Source of the DNA: Phyllobacterium zundukense
Lineage (GTDB): Bacteria; Pseudomonadota; Alphaproteobacteria; Rhizobiales; Rhizobiaceae
Direction of reading: 5' to 3'
Assembly (NCBI RefSeq): GCF_002764115.1
Contig: NZ_CP017940.1
Coordinates: 2,020,501 to 2,084,500 of the forward strand
Length of the DNA stretch: 64,000 bases
This document shows, piece by piece, positions 37,248 to 46,937 of the stretch. Position numbers and translations under genes: made by a program. The stretch's first letter is position 1. Every line of letters starts with the position of its first letter. Below the pieces are notes generated by a model. It made no database searches. It was not told the DNA's origin and saw only the letters and a list, made by a program, of their open reading frames with translations.

Positions 37248-39860
37248 ATGAACGTTGTCGTCGTTGAATCGCCTGCCAAGGCCAAAACAATCAACAAATA
37301 TCTGGGTTCGGGCTACAAGGTCCTGGCGTCGTTCGGCCATGTGCGGGATCTGCCTGCCAAAGACGGATCCGTCCGCCCTGATGATGATTTCTCGATGTCC
37401 TGGGAAGTCGACTCGGCATCGGCGAAGCGACTGAGTGATATTGTCAAAGCCCTCAAGGAGAGCGACGGACTCATTCTCGCAACCGACCCGGATCGCGAGG
37501 GTGAGGCTATTTCCTGGCATGTACTCGAGGTCCTGCAGCAGAAAAAGGCTATCGGCAAGAAGCCGGTCAAGCGGGTCGTCTTCAACGCGATCACCAAAGG
37601 CGCAGTGCTGGATGCCATGGCCAATCCACGCGACATCGATATGCCGCTGGTCGATGCCTACCTGGCCCGCCGTGCGCTGGACTATCTGTTCGGTTTCACG
37701 CTGTCGCCGGTACTCTGGCGCAAATTGCCCGGAGCACGCTCCGCAGGCCGCGTTCAGTCGGTGGCATTGCGTCTCGTTGCTGACCGCGAAGCCGAGATCG
37801 AGCGTTTCGTTCGCGAGGAATACTGGAATATCGCCGCGCTCTTGAAGACGCCGCGCAATGACGGTTTCGAAGCGCGCCTGGTTTCCGTCGATGGCAAGAA
37901 GCTCGGCAAGCTCGACATCAAGAATGGTGAACAGGCTGGCGAAATCCGCACCATGCTGGAAGGTGCTTCTTTCAAGGCGGCTTCCGTCGAAGCAAAGCCG
38001 ATCAAGCGCAGCCCTGGCCCTCCCTTCACCACATCGAGCTTGCAGCAGGCCGCCTCCGGCCAGCTCGGCTTTTCTGCATCACGCACCATGCAGATCGCAC
38101 AAAAGTTGTATGAAGGCATGGATCTCGGCACCGAGACCGCAGGTCTGATCACCTACATGCGTACGGATGGCGTTCAGATGGCGCCGGAGGCTGTTCAGGC
38201 TGCACGCCAGACGATCGCCAAGGTATTCGGCGAAAAATACGTGCCGGAAAAGCCACGCTATTATGCGACCAAGGCCAAGAATGCCCAGGAAGCTCACGAA
38301 GCGATCCGTCCGACGGATTTCAACCGGCATCCGAAGGATGTACGGCAATTCCTCGATGCAGATCAGGCAAGACTCTACGAGCTGATCTGGAAGCGCGCCA
38401 TCGCCAGCCAGATGCAGTCGGCAGATATCGAACGGACGACCGTGGAAATTGACGCACAGAATGGTTCGCGTCTGGCACAATTGCGTGCCACGGGTTCAGT
38501 CGTCAGATTCGATGGCTTCCTCGGAGCCTATATGGATCACCGCGAGGAAGAGGATGTCGATGAAGACAGTGCCCGTCTTCCGGAAATCCGTGCCGGCGAG
38601 GCCCTCGCCCGCGAAAAGATCAATGCGACCCAGCATTCGACCGAACCGCCGCCGCGCTATTCGGAAGCCACACTTATCAAGAAGATGGAAGAGCTCGGCA
38701 TTGGCCGCCCTTCCACCTACGCATCGACGCTCGCCACCTTGCGCGACCGTGAATACATAACGATCGACAAGCGCAAGCTGATCCCCGAAGCCAAGGGCCG
38801 GCTGGTCATCGCGTTCCTGGAAAGTTTCTTCAAGCGTTACGTGGAATATGATTTCACCGCTGATCTTGAAGAAAAGCTCGACGAGATTTCCGATGGCAAG
38901 CTCAAGTGGAAGGATGTCCTGCGCGATTTCTGGACGGATTTCTTCGGATCCGTCGATGGTATCAAGGAACTGCGCGTCACCAATGTACTGGATGCGCTGA
39001 ATGACCAGCTTGGACCGCTCGTCTTCCCGCCACGCGAAGACGGCAGCGATCCCCGTATCTGTCAGCTCTGCGGTACCGGAAATCTTTCGCTGAAGCTCGG
39101 CAAATACGGCGCCTTCGTCGGTTGCTCGAACTATCCCGAATGCAAGTTCACGCGCCAGCTCGGTGGAAGTGAAGCGGCCAATGAAAACGGCAATGGCGGG
39201 GACGAACCGAAGCTGCTCGGCAAGGACCCCTACACCGACGAGGACATTACCGCACGCAATGGCCGGTTTGGTCCTTATATCCAGCGCGGCGAAGGCAAGG
39301 AAGCCAAGCGCGCCAGCCTGCCAAAGGGCTGGACGCTCGACACGATCGATCATGAGAAGGCATTGGCACTGCTGTCCTTGCCGCGTGATGTCGGCCAGCA
39401 CCCGGAAACCACCAAAATGATCTCCGCCGGGATCGGGCGCTATGGCCCCTACATCTCGCATGATGGCACCTATGCCAATCTGGAAAGCGCGGAAGATGTC
39501 TTTTCGATCGGTCTCAACCGGGCTGTTACAGTCCTTGCCGAGAAGCAGGCAAAGGGACCGGGACGTGGCCGGGGTACGCCTGCGGCTCTCAAAGACCTTG
39601 GCGAGCATCCCGATGGTGGCGTTATCACGGTGCGCGACGGCAAATACGGCCCCTACGTCAATTGGGGCAAGGTGAATGCCACGCTGCCGAAGGGCAAGGA
39701 CCCGGCGGTGGTGACCGTCGAGGAAGCTCTTGCTATGATCGCTGAAAAGGCGGGCTCCAAAGGCACGAAAAGAGCGCCGGCCAAAAAGGCGGCAGCAGCC
39801 AAAAAGCCAGCCGCCAAGAAACCGGCGGCGAAAAAAGCTGCAACCAAAAAAGCAAGTTAA
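37248..39860 (+). CDS. topA: DNA topoisomerase I
   Basis: TopA relaxes negative supercoils. Of 870 residues, the TOPRIM metal site is ATDPDREGE (Asp80, Asp82, Glu84), the active tyrosine is Tyr303 in GLITYMRTDG, and a zinc-ribbon starts at about 605 (CQLCGTGNLSLKLGKYGAF, then CSNYPEC). Further topo C-terminal repeats (GRFGPYIQRG, GRYGPYISHD, GKYGPYVNW) follow, and the tail is a lysine/alanine-rich stretch (AAAKKPAAKKPAAKK) like other alphaproteobacterial TopA. rnr begins 13 bases later. Confidence 0.97.
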   Translation: MNVVVVESPAKAKTINKYLGSGYKVLASFGHVRDLPAKDGSVRPDDDFSMSWEVDSASAKRLSDIVKALKESDGLILATDPDREGEAISWHVLEVLQQKKAIGKKPVKRVVFNAITKGAVLDAMANPRDIDMPLVDAYLARRALDYLFGFTLSPVLWRKLPGARSAGRVQSVALRLVADREAEIERFVREEYWNIAALLKTPRNDGFEARLVSVDGKKLGKLDIKNGEQAGEIRTMLEGASFKAASVEAKPIKRSPGPPFTTSSLQQAASGQLGFSASRTMQIAQKLYEGMDLGTETAGLITYMRTDGVQMAPEAVQAARQTIAKVFGEKYVPEKPRYYATKAKNAQEAHEAIRPTDFNRHPKDVRQFLDADQARLYELIWKRAIASQMQSADIERTTVEIDAQNGSRLAQLRATGSVVRFDGFLGAYMDHREEEDVDEDSARLPEIRAGEALAREKINATQHSTEPPPRYSEATLIKKMEELGIGRPSTYASTLATLRDREYITIDKRKLIPEAKGRLVIAFLESFFKRYVEYDFTADLEEKLDEISDGKLKWKDVLRDFWTDFFGSVDGIKELRVTNVLDALNDQLGPLVFPPREDGSDPRICQLCGTGNLSLKLGKYGAFVGCSNYPECKFTRQLGGSEAANENGNGGDEPKLLGKDPYTDEDITARNGRFGPYIQRGEGKEAKRASLPKGWTLDTIDHEKALALLSLPRDVGQHPETTKMISAGIGRYGPYISHDGTYANLESAEDVFSIGLNRAVTVLAEKQAKGPGRGRGTPAALKDLGEHPDGGVITVRDGKYGPYVNWGKVNATLPKGKDPAVVTVEEALAMIAEKAGSKGTKRAPAKKAAAAKKPAAKKPAAKKAATKKAS

Positions 39861-39872
39861 GGACAAAATCGA

Positions 39873-42197
39873 TTGGCACGCCGTATCTCTCCACCCAGCG
39901 GAAAAAAACGGCTTGCCAATTCTGCGGCCCCGAAACGAGAGGCCCATGTGCCAAGCCGGGAAGAGATTCTCCAGTTCATTAAGGAGAATCCGGACCTCGC
40001 CGGCAAGCGCGACATAGCCAAGGCATTCAACCTGAAGGGCGATGCACGCATTGCGCTCAAGGATATCCTGCGGGATCTCGCCGGTGATGGGCTTGTCGAA
40101 AAGCGCGCCAAGCGCCTGGCGGTTCCGGGCAGCCTTCCGAGTGTTGCGGTCCTCGACATAACGGGGCGCGAGGGCGATGGCGGTCTGATCGCAAAACCCG
40201 CAGAATGGGACGCCAATCACCAGGAGCGCCCCCCTGTTGTTTTCATTCGCGCCTCGCGCAACCAGAAGGGTCCGACGCCTGGCGTCGGCGACCGCGTTCT
40301 GGCGCGCCTCTTCCATGGCGCCGATCCGACCGGCCCCGCCTACACAGCCCGGATCATCAAGCGGATCGAGCATCGCAAGGATGCGGTGCTTGGCGTATTG
40401 CGCAAGCTCGACAATGGCGAATGGCGTTTGGAACCGGTCGAGCGCCGGCAGGTGGAGCTTGCCATCGACCCCACCCAGCTCAATAACGCGAAGGCCAATG
40501 ATCTCGTTGAGGTCGAGGTCTCGAAAGTCAGCCGCTACGGGCTCGCGCTGGGACGGATCACCCAGGTCGTAGGCTCGGTGGCGAGCGAAAAAGCACTGTC
40601 GATGATCGCCATCCACGAGCATGAGATACCGCATGTCTTCCCGGACAGCGTGATTGCGGAAGCCGAAAAGGCCAAGCCCGCAACCATGGCCCACCGCGAG
40701 GATTGGCGGCATGTTCCCTTGGTGACCATCGATCCAGCCGATGCCAAGGATCATGACGACGCCGTTTATGCCGAGCCAGATCCTGACGAGAAGAATCCCG
40801 GCGGGTTCATCGCCACCGTCGCCATTGCCGACGTTGCCGCCTATGTGACGCCGGATTCTCAGCTTGATCGCGAGGCATTGAAGCGCGGCAATTCGGTCTA
40901 CTTCCCGGACCGGGTCGTGCCGATGCTTCCCGAGCGTATTTCCAACGATCTTTGCTCGTTGAAGGAGCTGGTGGATCGCCCTGCCCTTGCCGTCCGCATG
41001 GTTTTCAACGCCGAGGGCCGCAAGATTTCGCATACGTTCCACCGCATCATGATGCGTTCGCATGCACGTCTCGCCTATCCGCAGGCGCAGGCGGCGATCG
41101 ATGGCACGACGGACGAGAAGACCGCGCCGATCCTCGATACGATCCTCAAGCCGCTGTGGGCGGCCTATGCAGCACTGAAGCGCGGCCGCGATGCGCGTGA
41201 GCCGCTGGAGCTCGACCTTCCCGAAAAGAAGATATTGCTGACACCGGAAGGCAAGGTCGACAAGGTGGTTATTCCGCCGCGGCTCGATGCGCACAAGCTC
41301 ATCGAAGAGTTCATGATCCAGGCCAATGTCGCCGCTGCGGAAACGCTGGAGCGCAAGAAGCAGCCGCTGATCTTCCGCATTCACGATGCGCCGTCATTGG
41401 CCAAGCAGGAAACGCTGCGCGAATTCCTGCGGACGCTGGATATCTCCCTGGCGCGCGGCGCGGAGCTGCGCCCCAACCAGTTCAACCATATCCTGAAGCG
41501 GGTCGAGGGCAGCGAACAGCAGGATCTGGTCAACCAGGTCGTGCTGCGATCACAGTCACAGGCTGAGTATAATCCGGAGAACATCGGCCATTTCGGCCTC
41601 AATCTCCATCGCTATGCGCATTTCACCTCGCCGATCCGCCGCTATGCCGACCTGATCGTGCATCGGGCGCTCATCTCCGCGCTGGGGCTTGGTCCGGATG
41701 GCATTACCCCGAAGGAAGAAGCAGCCCTTCCTGAAATCGCCGCGCTGATTTCGACTTCCGAACGCCGCGCCATGGCGGCCGAGCGTGACACTGTCGATCG
41801 CCTCATCGCCCACTATCTTGCGGACAAAGTCGGAGCCAGTTTTGATGGCCGTGTGCAGGGCGTCACCAAGGCCGGGCTCTTCGTCTCGCTTGCGACATAT
41901 GGTGCCGACGGGTTTATTCCCATTTCAACTTTGGGTGATGATTATTATCTTTACGACGAAACCAACCACGTGCTTTCCGGTGAACGCAGCGGAAAAGGCT
42001 TCCGGCTTGGCGATATCGTCGAGGTTCGTCTGGTCGAGGCCTTGCCTGTAGCAGGCGCATTGCGATTCGAAATGCTCACCGAACCTCACCCGGTTCCGAG
42101 CGGTGTGCGTTCGCACCACAAGGCAAAGCGTTTCATACGCGGAAACCAGAAGCGTCCATCAAGCGTATCGCGCGGTGGGCGAAGAGGCAGAGGATGA
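39873..42197 (+). CDS. rnr: Ribonuclease R
   Basis: RNase R degrades structured RNA from 3' to 5'. The 774 residues have a helix-turn-helix-like N-terminus, cold-shock-like domains, the RNB core with DPADAKDHDDAVY (around 288-300), HFTSPIRRYADL and a C-terminal S1 domain (about 645-728) with a basic tail. I chose the TTG at 39873 because AAGGA lies nine bases before it. It overlaps the DUF983 gene by four bases. Confidence 0.95.
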   Translation: MARRISPPSGKKRLANSAAPKREAHVPSREEILQFIKENPDLAGKRDIAKAFNLKGDARIALKDILRDLAGDGLVEKRAKRLAVPGSLPSVAVLDITGREGDGGLIAKPAEWDANHQERPPVVFIRASRNQKGPTPGVGDRVLARLFHGADPTGPAYTARIIKRIEHRKDAVLGVLRKLDNGEWRLEPVERRQVELAIDPTQLNNAKANDLVEVEVSKVSRYGLALGRITQVVGSVASEKALSMIAIHEHEIPHVFPDSVIAEAEKAKPATMAHREDWRHVPLVTIDPADAKDHDDAVYAEPDPDEKNPGGFIATVAIADVAAYVTPDSQLDREALKRGNSVYFPDRVVPMLPERISNDLCSLKELVDRPALAVRMVFNAEGRKISHTFHRIMMRSHARLAYPQAQAAIDGTTDEKTAPILDTILKPLWAAYAALKRGRDAREPLELDLPEKKILLTPEGKVDKVVIPPRLDAHKLIEEFMIQANVAAAETLERKKQPLIFRIHDAPSLAKQETLREFLRTLDISLARGAELRPNQFNHILKRVEGSEQQDLVNQVVLRSQSQAEYNPENIGHFGLNLHRYAHFTSPIRRYADLIVHRALISALGLGPDGITPKEEAALPEIAALISTSERRAMAAERDTVDRLIAHYLADKVGASFDGRVQGVTKAGLFVSLATYGADGFIPISTLGDDYYLYDETNHVLSGERSGKGFRLGDIVEVRLVEALPVAGALRFEMLTEPHPVPSGVRSHHKAKRFIRGNQKRPSSVSRGGRRGRG

Positions 42198-42625
42198 CAG
42201 TACAGCTCTTTGGCGCAGACACCGCACCGGCAAGGCCGGCCCGTCCGGTCGGACAGGCCATGTGGCGGGGTTTTCGCTGCCGGTGCCCGCACTGCGGCGA
42301 AGGCAAGCTGTTTCGCGCCTTTGTAAAATCTGTCGATCATTGCACCGTCTGCGGCGAGGATTATACCCATCAGCAAGCCGATGATTTTCCCGCTTATATA
42401 ACCATCACAATCGTCGGTCATATTGTCCTTGGCGGCTTTCTGGCAGTTGAGACGCTGTTTTTGCTATCCAATTGGGCGCATCTGGCAATCTGGGTGCCCT
42501 TGACGATTCTTATGTCGATAGCCCTGTTGCAACCGGTCAAAGGTGCGATTATCGGCCTGCAATGGGCAAATTACATGCATGGTTTCGGTGGCGAGACCGA
42601 CGAAGTGGAGCCATCGGACCAGTGA
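42194..42625 (+). CDS. DUF983 family membrane protein
   Basis: The 143-residue protein has a zinc-ribbon-like motif CPHCGEGKLF (Cys31, Cys34) and CTVCGED (Cys50, Cys53), then two transmembrane spans (about 70-92 and 95-115). DUF983 members are conserved in alphaproteobacteria next to rnr and have no known function. ATGA overlap with rnr and a four-base gap to the NUDIX gene indicate one unit. Confidence 0.92.
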   Translation: MTVQLFGADTAPARPARPVGQAMWRGFRCRCPHCGEGKLFRAFVKSVDHCTVCGEDYTHQQADDFPAYITITIVGHIVLGGFLAVETLFLLSNWAHLAIWVPLTILMSIALLQPVKGAIIGLQWANYMHGFGGETDEVEPSDQ

Positions 42626-42629
42626 TCTC

Positions 42630-43373
42630 ATGGCAGTAAATGGACTGAAAAAATCAGCGCTTACTGAAACCGCCAGAACCTCAGCCCGCATCAGGCCGCG
42701 CGATGCGGCGTCGCTGTTGCTGGTTGATCGCTCCGGCGGAGAATTGCGCATTCTCATGGGCAAGCGGCATATGCGTCATGTGTTCATGCCGGGAAAATTC
42801 GTCTTTCCGGGAGGACGGACCGAAGCCGCGGACGGACGCATATCCGCGATCGCCGAGCTCTCTGAAACCGACCAGACAAAGTTGCTGACGGGGATGGGCA
42901 GCCGCTCCAGCGTTCAGCGTTGCCGCGCTCTTGCGCTCTCGGCAATCCGCGAGACCTATGAAGAGGCTGGGCTTATTCTTGGGCGGCGGCATCCGGAGCG
43001 GGCCTCGATCGCTCACCCGGATTGGGCCGCCTTTGTCGAACGCAACATCCTGCCTGACCTCTCCGTGCTGCGCTATTTTGCCAGAGCGACGACGCCGCCC
43101 GGCGGTTCCCGCCGTTTCGATACGCGGTTCTTCCTGGCCTTTCGCGATGCCGTCGCCGACGCTCTGCCCGAGGCGACCGGTCCCTCGCAGGAGCTCGAAG
43201 AATTATGCTGGCTCCCGTTTCCGGAGGCCACGCAGCTCGATATTCCCGAGATCACCCGCTTGATCATAAGGGAAGCCGAGACGGTCCTTGCCGCAAACCC
43301 CTCCCTTGAGCCAGGCAATGCCGTCATTCAATACAGCATGAAATATGGACGATTCGTCCGAGAGGTTTTTTGA
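42630..43373 (+). CDS. NUDIX hydrolase
   Basis: The 247-residue protein contains a Nudix domain with the split box GGRTEAADGR then AIRETYEEAGL; the insertion between the glycine and the REXXEE helix is longer than in the canonical box, as in larger NUDT7/NUDT19-like (CoA-type) enzymes. Substrate unknown. The ATG at 42630 lies four bases after DUF983; the upstream extension to 42543 is DUF983 sequence out of frame. The MFS gene follows after three bases. Confidence 0.92.
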   Translation: MAVNGLKKSALTETARTSARIRPRDAASLLLVDRSGGELRILMGKRHMRHVFMPGKFVFPGGRTEAADGRISAIAELSETDQTKLLTGMGSRSSVQRCRALALSAIRETYEEAGLILGRRHPERASIAHPDWAAFVERNILPDLSVLRYFARATTPPGGSRRFDTRFFLAFRDAVADALPEATGPSQELEELCWLPFPEATQLDIPEITRLIIREAETVLAANPSLEPGNAVIQYSMKYGRFVREVF

Positions 43374-43376
43374 TTT

Positions 43377-44552
43377 ATGGATGCAATGCAGACGTCTGAC
43401 CAGGCAACCGTCCGGTCTTCCTGGCGTGCGCTTGTCGCAGCCATAGCCACCATCAGTTCCGTTGGTGTTGCCATTGGTTTGGGCATTCCGCTTCTGAGCG
43501 TGATTCTCGAGAGCCGCGGCCATTCGGCCACCATGATTGGTCTGAATGCTGCCGTGGCCGGCATTGCTTCCGTTGTCGCTGCGCCGTTCGCTGCTCCCAT
43601 CGCAGCGCGATTCGGTGTCGTGCCGACACTGCTCGTCATGCTGCTCATCGGCGGTTTTTCCTTCGTCGGATTTCATTTCTTCACCGATTTCTGGGTGTGG
43701 GTCGTGCTGCGCGTCTTTCTCCATTTTGCGCTGACCATGCTCTTCATCCTGTCGGAATATTGGATCAATGCGGCAGCGCCACCGGAAAAGCGCGGACTGG
43801 TGCTCGGCATCTATGCAACCGTACTTTCCATGGGTTTCGCACTCGGACCCTGGCTGTTCTCGCGCATCGGCAGCGCCGGTATCATGCCCTTTGCCGTCGG
43901 CTTTGGCATTATCCTCTTTGCCATGCTCCCCGTGCTTTTTGCCTGGAACGAAAGCCCCGACTTCCACGAGGAGGAGCACGTCCCATTCGCTCCGTTCATA
44001 TGGGCCGTTCCCACGGCGACAGCAGCGGTATTCGTCTTTGGCGCGGTTGAAACGGGAGGCTTTGCCCTCTTTCCAATCTTTGGTTCACGCATCGGTTACA
44101 GTGAGGCTAATGCAGCACTGCTGCTCACCACGATTGGCCTTGGCAATGTTCTATTGCAGATTCCGATTGGGCTGCTCAGCGACCACGTCAACGATCGGCG
44201 CAAGATTCTGCTCGCCTGCGCCATAATCGGCCTTGCCGGCATGTGCATTCTGCCCTTCATTTCCTCCAACTGGTACCTTGTCGCAGCCCTGCTCTTCGTC
44301 TGGGGCGGTGTCGTCGCCGGCCTCTACACGGTTGGCCTTGCGCATCTCGGCTCGCAGCTCACCGGGCGTGAGCTCGCATCGGCCAACGCCGCATTCGTCT
44401 TCTGTTATTCAATCGGCATGCTCGTCGGCCCACAGGCAGTGGGAGTTGGCATGGATCTGATGGGTCCAAAAGGCTTTTCCGTTGCCCTCGCGGTATTCTT
44501 CGCGGCTTACGCGCTTCTGGTTGGCTCCCGGCTGGTGAGTCGTAGAGGTTAG
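43377..44552 (+). CDS. MFS transporter
   Basis: The 391-residue protein has about 12 hydrophobic helices and the MFS loop motif between helices 2 and 3 (AAPIAARFGVVPTL), plus a second in the C-half (GLLSDHVNDRRKIL). It resembles YcaD-like or sugar/drug exporters with unknown substrate. It is the last gene of topA-rnr-DUF983-NUDIX-MFS and is followed by a candidate sRNA gene. Confidence 0.9.
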   Translation: MDAMQTSDQATVRSSWRALVAAIATISSVGVAIGLGIPLLSVILESRGHSATMIGLNAAVAGIASVVAAPFAAPIAARFGVVPTLLVMLLIGGFSFVGFHFFTDFWVWVVLRVFLHFALTMLFILSEYWINAAAPPEKRGLVLGIYATVLSMGFALGPWLFSRIGSAGIMPFAVGFGIILFAMLPVLFAWNESPDFHEEEHVPFAPFIWAVPTATAAVFVFGAVETGGFALFPIFGSRIGYSEANAALLLTTIGLGNVLLQIPIGLLSDHVNDRRKILLACAIIGLAGMCILPFISSNWYLVAALLFVWGGVVAGLYTVGLAHLGSQLTGRELASANAAFVFCYSIGMLVGPQAVGVGMDLMGPKGFSVALAVFFAAYALLVGSRLVSRRG

Positions 44553-44943
44553 AGCGGTGCAACCACAGCGCGCTTGGAATTAATCAGGACAGTGTTATAT
44601 TGGCCCTGGAGTGAGAGGCGAGCTCACGCCCACCTCTCCCTTCCTTTGCTAATGAAAGTGAACCCGGATTGCCATTGTCCAGCTGGTCCGGGTTCTTTTC
44701 ATAGCGATTTGAGCTGATCAGCAACGAACGCAGGGTTGAATCGAATCTCTACAAACTCTCGTGAGGTTGTCTTCACCCTCAAGATCGCTGGCTGAATCGT
44801 TTTGGCCGATTATATTTATCAGATAACTGACCTAAGCTTGACTTTTGGCCCCGTTCGGTTAAATGTCCGGCCGAATTTCCGCTTATGGCCACGTTGCTGG
44901 ACTTGAATAGCGGTCCTCAATAATCAGAACAGGTAAACTGAAA
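44553..44943. other. Intergenic region between the MFS gene and rpmG
   Basis: This 391-base region contains the candidate sRNA (44608-44700). The remainder (44701-44943) has no ORF. TTGACT at 44838-44843 with a weak TAAATG (16-base spacer) is a possible rpmG promoter. AACAGG precedes the rpmG ATG. Confidence 0.5.
44608..44700 (+). ncRNA. Candidate trans-acting sRNA, anti-Shine-Dalgarno type
   Basis: A promoter-like TTGGAA (44574-44579), 16-base spacer and TATATT (44596-44601) precede a 93-base transcript. It ends in an intrinsic terminator: GAACCCGGA (44660-44668) with TCCGGGTTC (44687-44695), then TTTTC. Between them an unpaired pyrimidine stretch CCACCTCTCCCTTCCTTTGC (44630-44649) could pair with ribosome-binding sites. 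The layout resembles rhizobial AbcR (alpha-r15) RNAs, but that rests on memory. Confidence 0.55.
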
Positions 44944-45111
44944 ATGGCTAAGGCTGCGAATATCAAGATCAAGCTTCTGTCGACCGCTGACACCGGTTTC
45001 TTCTACGTTACGAGCAAGAACAGCCGTACCAAGACGGAGAAGATGTCTTTCCGCAAGTACGACCCGGTCGCACGCAAGCACGTTGAATTCAAGGAAACCA
45101 AGATCAAGTAA
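44944..45111 (+). CDS. rpmG: 50S ribosomal protein L33
   Basis: The 55-residue protein starts [20 protein letters not shown] and ends [10 protein letters not shown], a complete L33. It lacks the CxxC zinc motifs, so it is the zinc-free form typical of alphaproteobacteria. The ATG at 44944 is preceded by ACAGG. A strong terminator follows 16 bases after the stop. Confidence 0.97.
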   Translation: MAKAANIKIKLLSTADTGFFYVTSKNSRTKTEKMSFRKYDPVARKHVEFKETKIK

Positions 45112-45127
45112 TCCTGGTACTCCTGAA

Positions 45128-45159
45128 ACAAAAATGCCGCCTCCGGGCGGCATTTTTGT
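45128..45159 (+). terminator. Bidirectional intrinsic terminator, rpmG / pleD
   Basis: ACAAAAATGCCGCC (45128-45141) pairs perfectly with GGCGGCATTTTTGT (45146-45159) around TCCG. The A- and T-rich ends on both sides should stop rpmG on the plus strand and pleD on the minus strand. Confidence 0.93.
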
Positions 45160-45183
45160 TTGTATGGAGCTCAAACGCTGTCG

Positions 45184-46563
45184 TCAGGCTGCTGCCGAAA
45201 CGACTTTATTGCGGCCCGACGCCTTGGCTCCGTAGAGGGCTTCATCAGCGCGTTTGAGAAGATTTTGCACAGTGTCTTCCTTGGGCGCGACGCTGGCAAT
45301 GCCGATGCTGATCGTCACCGGGACACTTGTGCCGCCTTGGTTGACCACGAACGGTGTCGAGGCAACTTCCCGTCTGATCCGTTCCGCGACAATAGCGGCA
45401 AGCGCCGCGTCGGTGTCCGGCATCACTATGAAAAACTCTTCGCCACCATAGCGACTGGCCAGATCGCTGCCGCGCACATTACGGCGCAGACGCCGGGCGA
45501 ACTCGCGCAGCACCTCGTCTCCACCATCATGACCATGGGTGTCATTGATGAGTTTGAAACGGTCAATATCCGTCATGAGAATCGACAGAGGGCGCCGTCG
45601 GTCCACGGCACGTTTGAATAGCGTCGCGAGATGCGTTTCAAGGTAAAGACGGTTGTGCAGGCCGGTCAGGCTATCGGTCACGGCCATTTCATAGGTTTTG
45701 ACCACACTCGCGCGCAGGCCGTCGTGATAGGCCTTGCGCCGCAATTGCGTGCGCAACCTCGCCAGCAACTCGTTCGGATTGAGTGGCCGTATCAGGTAAT
45801 CATTTACGCCCAGTTCCAAAGCGCGTCTGATCAGCGTTTCTTCGCCCTGGTCCGCCACCAGAATGATGGGCAAGGAACGTGTATTGTCGAGCGACCGCAA
45901 TTGCGCGCAGATTCGCAATGGATCAAAGGCCGCAAAACTTGAGGCAATGATCAGGCAATCATGATTTCCCTGGATAGCGTCGAAAAAGCCCGTCTGCGGA
46001 TCAGTCTGGACATCGACGACACCTTCATCGCCCAATATGCGCTGGATGCGATCGACACTCTCCGGCCGTTCGTCAATCAGCAGGATGCGGGCGTTCTTTG
46101 CAATCCCCTCGCCGCCTGTTGGAAACCGCAGGATGGATTCGAGCCCGACATCGCGAGTGGTGGCGACGCGCAGCCGCAGCTCATCAGTCAGGTTTTTCAA
46201 CCGGACTAGGCTCTTCACGCGTGCAAGAAGTTGCAAGTCGTTCACAGGTTTCGTCAGGAAATCGTCTGCCCCGAAGTTCAATCCGGTGATCCGGTCGGAG
46301 TCCTGATCGAGCGCAGTGACGAGAATAACCGGAATGTGGGCCGTAGACGGCCTTGTTTTCAGCCTGCGGCAGACTTCGAAACCGTCCATGCCTGGCATCA
46401 TCACATCGAGCAGGATCACATCGACATTGCTGTTTTCACAAATCTCGAGCGCCTCGTAGCCGTCCGATGCGGTGACGACTTCATAATATTCCGCGCTTAA
46501 CCGCGCTTCCAGCAGCTTCACATTCGCGGGGACATCATCAACAACAAGGATACGGGCAGTCAT
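45184..46563 (-). CDS. pleD: Diguanylate cyclase response regulator PleD
   Basis: PleD synthesises c-di-GMP on phosphorylation and localises to a pole in Caulobacter. The 459-residue protein has REC1 (Asp53 in LLDVMMPG), REC2 (about 155-275) and a GGDEF domain (about 295-455). The active half-site reads GGEEF (373-377), and RGSD (364-367) is the inhibitory I-site. REC2 lacks the phospho-acceptor aspartate (CLIIASSF), as expected for the adaptor receiver. The ATG at 46563 is two bases past divK. The upstream extension to 46740 is divK in another frame. Confidence 0.96.
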   Translation of the reverse strand: MTARILVVDDVPANVKLLEARLSAEYYEVVTASDGYEALEICENSNVDVILLDVMMPGMDGFEVCRRLKTRPSTAHIPVILVTALDQDSDRITGLNFGADDFLTKPVNDLQLLARVKSLVRLKNLTDELRLRVATTRDVGLESILRFPTGGEGIAKNARILLIDERPESVDRIQRILGDEGVVDVQTDPQTGFFDAIQGNHDCLIIASSFAAFDPLRICAQLRSLDNTRSLPIILVADQGEETLIRRALELGVNDYLIRPLNPNELLARLRTQLRRKAYHDGLRASVVKTYEMAVTDSLTGLHNRLYLETHLATLFKRAVDRRRPLSILMTDIDRFKLINDTHGHDGGDEVLREFARRLRRNVRGSDLASRYGGEEFFIVMPDTDAALAAIVAERIRREVASTPFVVNQGGTSVPVTISIGIASVAPKEDTVQNLLKRADEALYGAKASGRNKVVSAAA

Positions 46564-46565
46564 GG

Positions 46566-46937
46566 TCAAGCGTCGCCAAGGTAAGATTTGATCGTTTCGA
46601 TGAACTTCGGTACGGAGATCGGTTTCGAGATATAGGCCTCGCAACCACCCTGCCGAATTCGTTCCTCGTCGCCCTTCATCGCAAAGGCCGTGACCGCGAT
46701 GATCGGTATGACGTGGAGATCGTCGTCCGCCTTCAGCCACTTGGTGACCTCCAGACCAGAAACTTCCGGCAGCTGAATATCCATGAGGATCAGGTCCGGT
46801 CGATGTTCCCTTGCAAGATCAAGCGCTTCCAGCCCGTTGCGAGTCCGGATGGTTTCATAGCCGCTGGCTTCAATAAGATCGCGGAAGAGCTTCATGTTCA
46901 GCTCATTGTCCTCGACGATCATCACTTTCTTCACCAT
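46566..46937 (-). CDS. divK: Single-domain response regulator DivK
   Basis: DivK is the 123-residue receiver that sets cell polarity and controls CtrA through PleC/DivJ in Caulobacter and relatives. Asp53 in LILMDIQLP is the phospho-acceptor and Lys104 lies in the SKP motif. AGGA precedes the ATG at 46937 by eight bases. pleD follows directly. The longer opening to 47225 is not protein-like. Confidence 0.96.
   Translation of the reverse strand: MVKKVMIVEDNELNMKLFRDLIEASGYETIRTRNGLEALDLAREHRPDLILMDIQLPEVSGLEVTKWLKADDDLHVIPIIAVTAFAMKGDEERIRQGGCEAYISKPISVPKFIETIKSYLGDA

Noticed and set aside
38496..41384. 962-codon opening on the minus strand opposite topA and rnr
   Set aside because: No recognisable domain. 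It spans two conserved genes on the other strand and arises from codon bias.
44574..44700. 4.5S (SRP) RNA identity for the sRNA near rpmG
   Set aside because: It lacks the conserved GGAAGGAAGCAG-type tetraloop and internal loop of SRP RNA.
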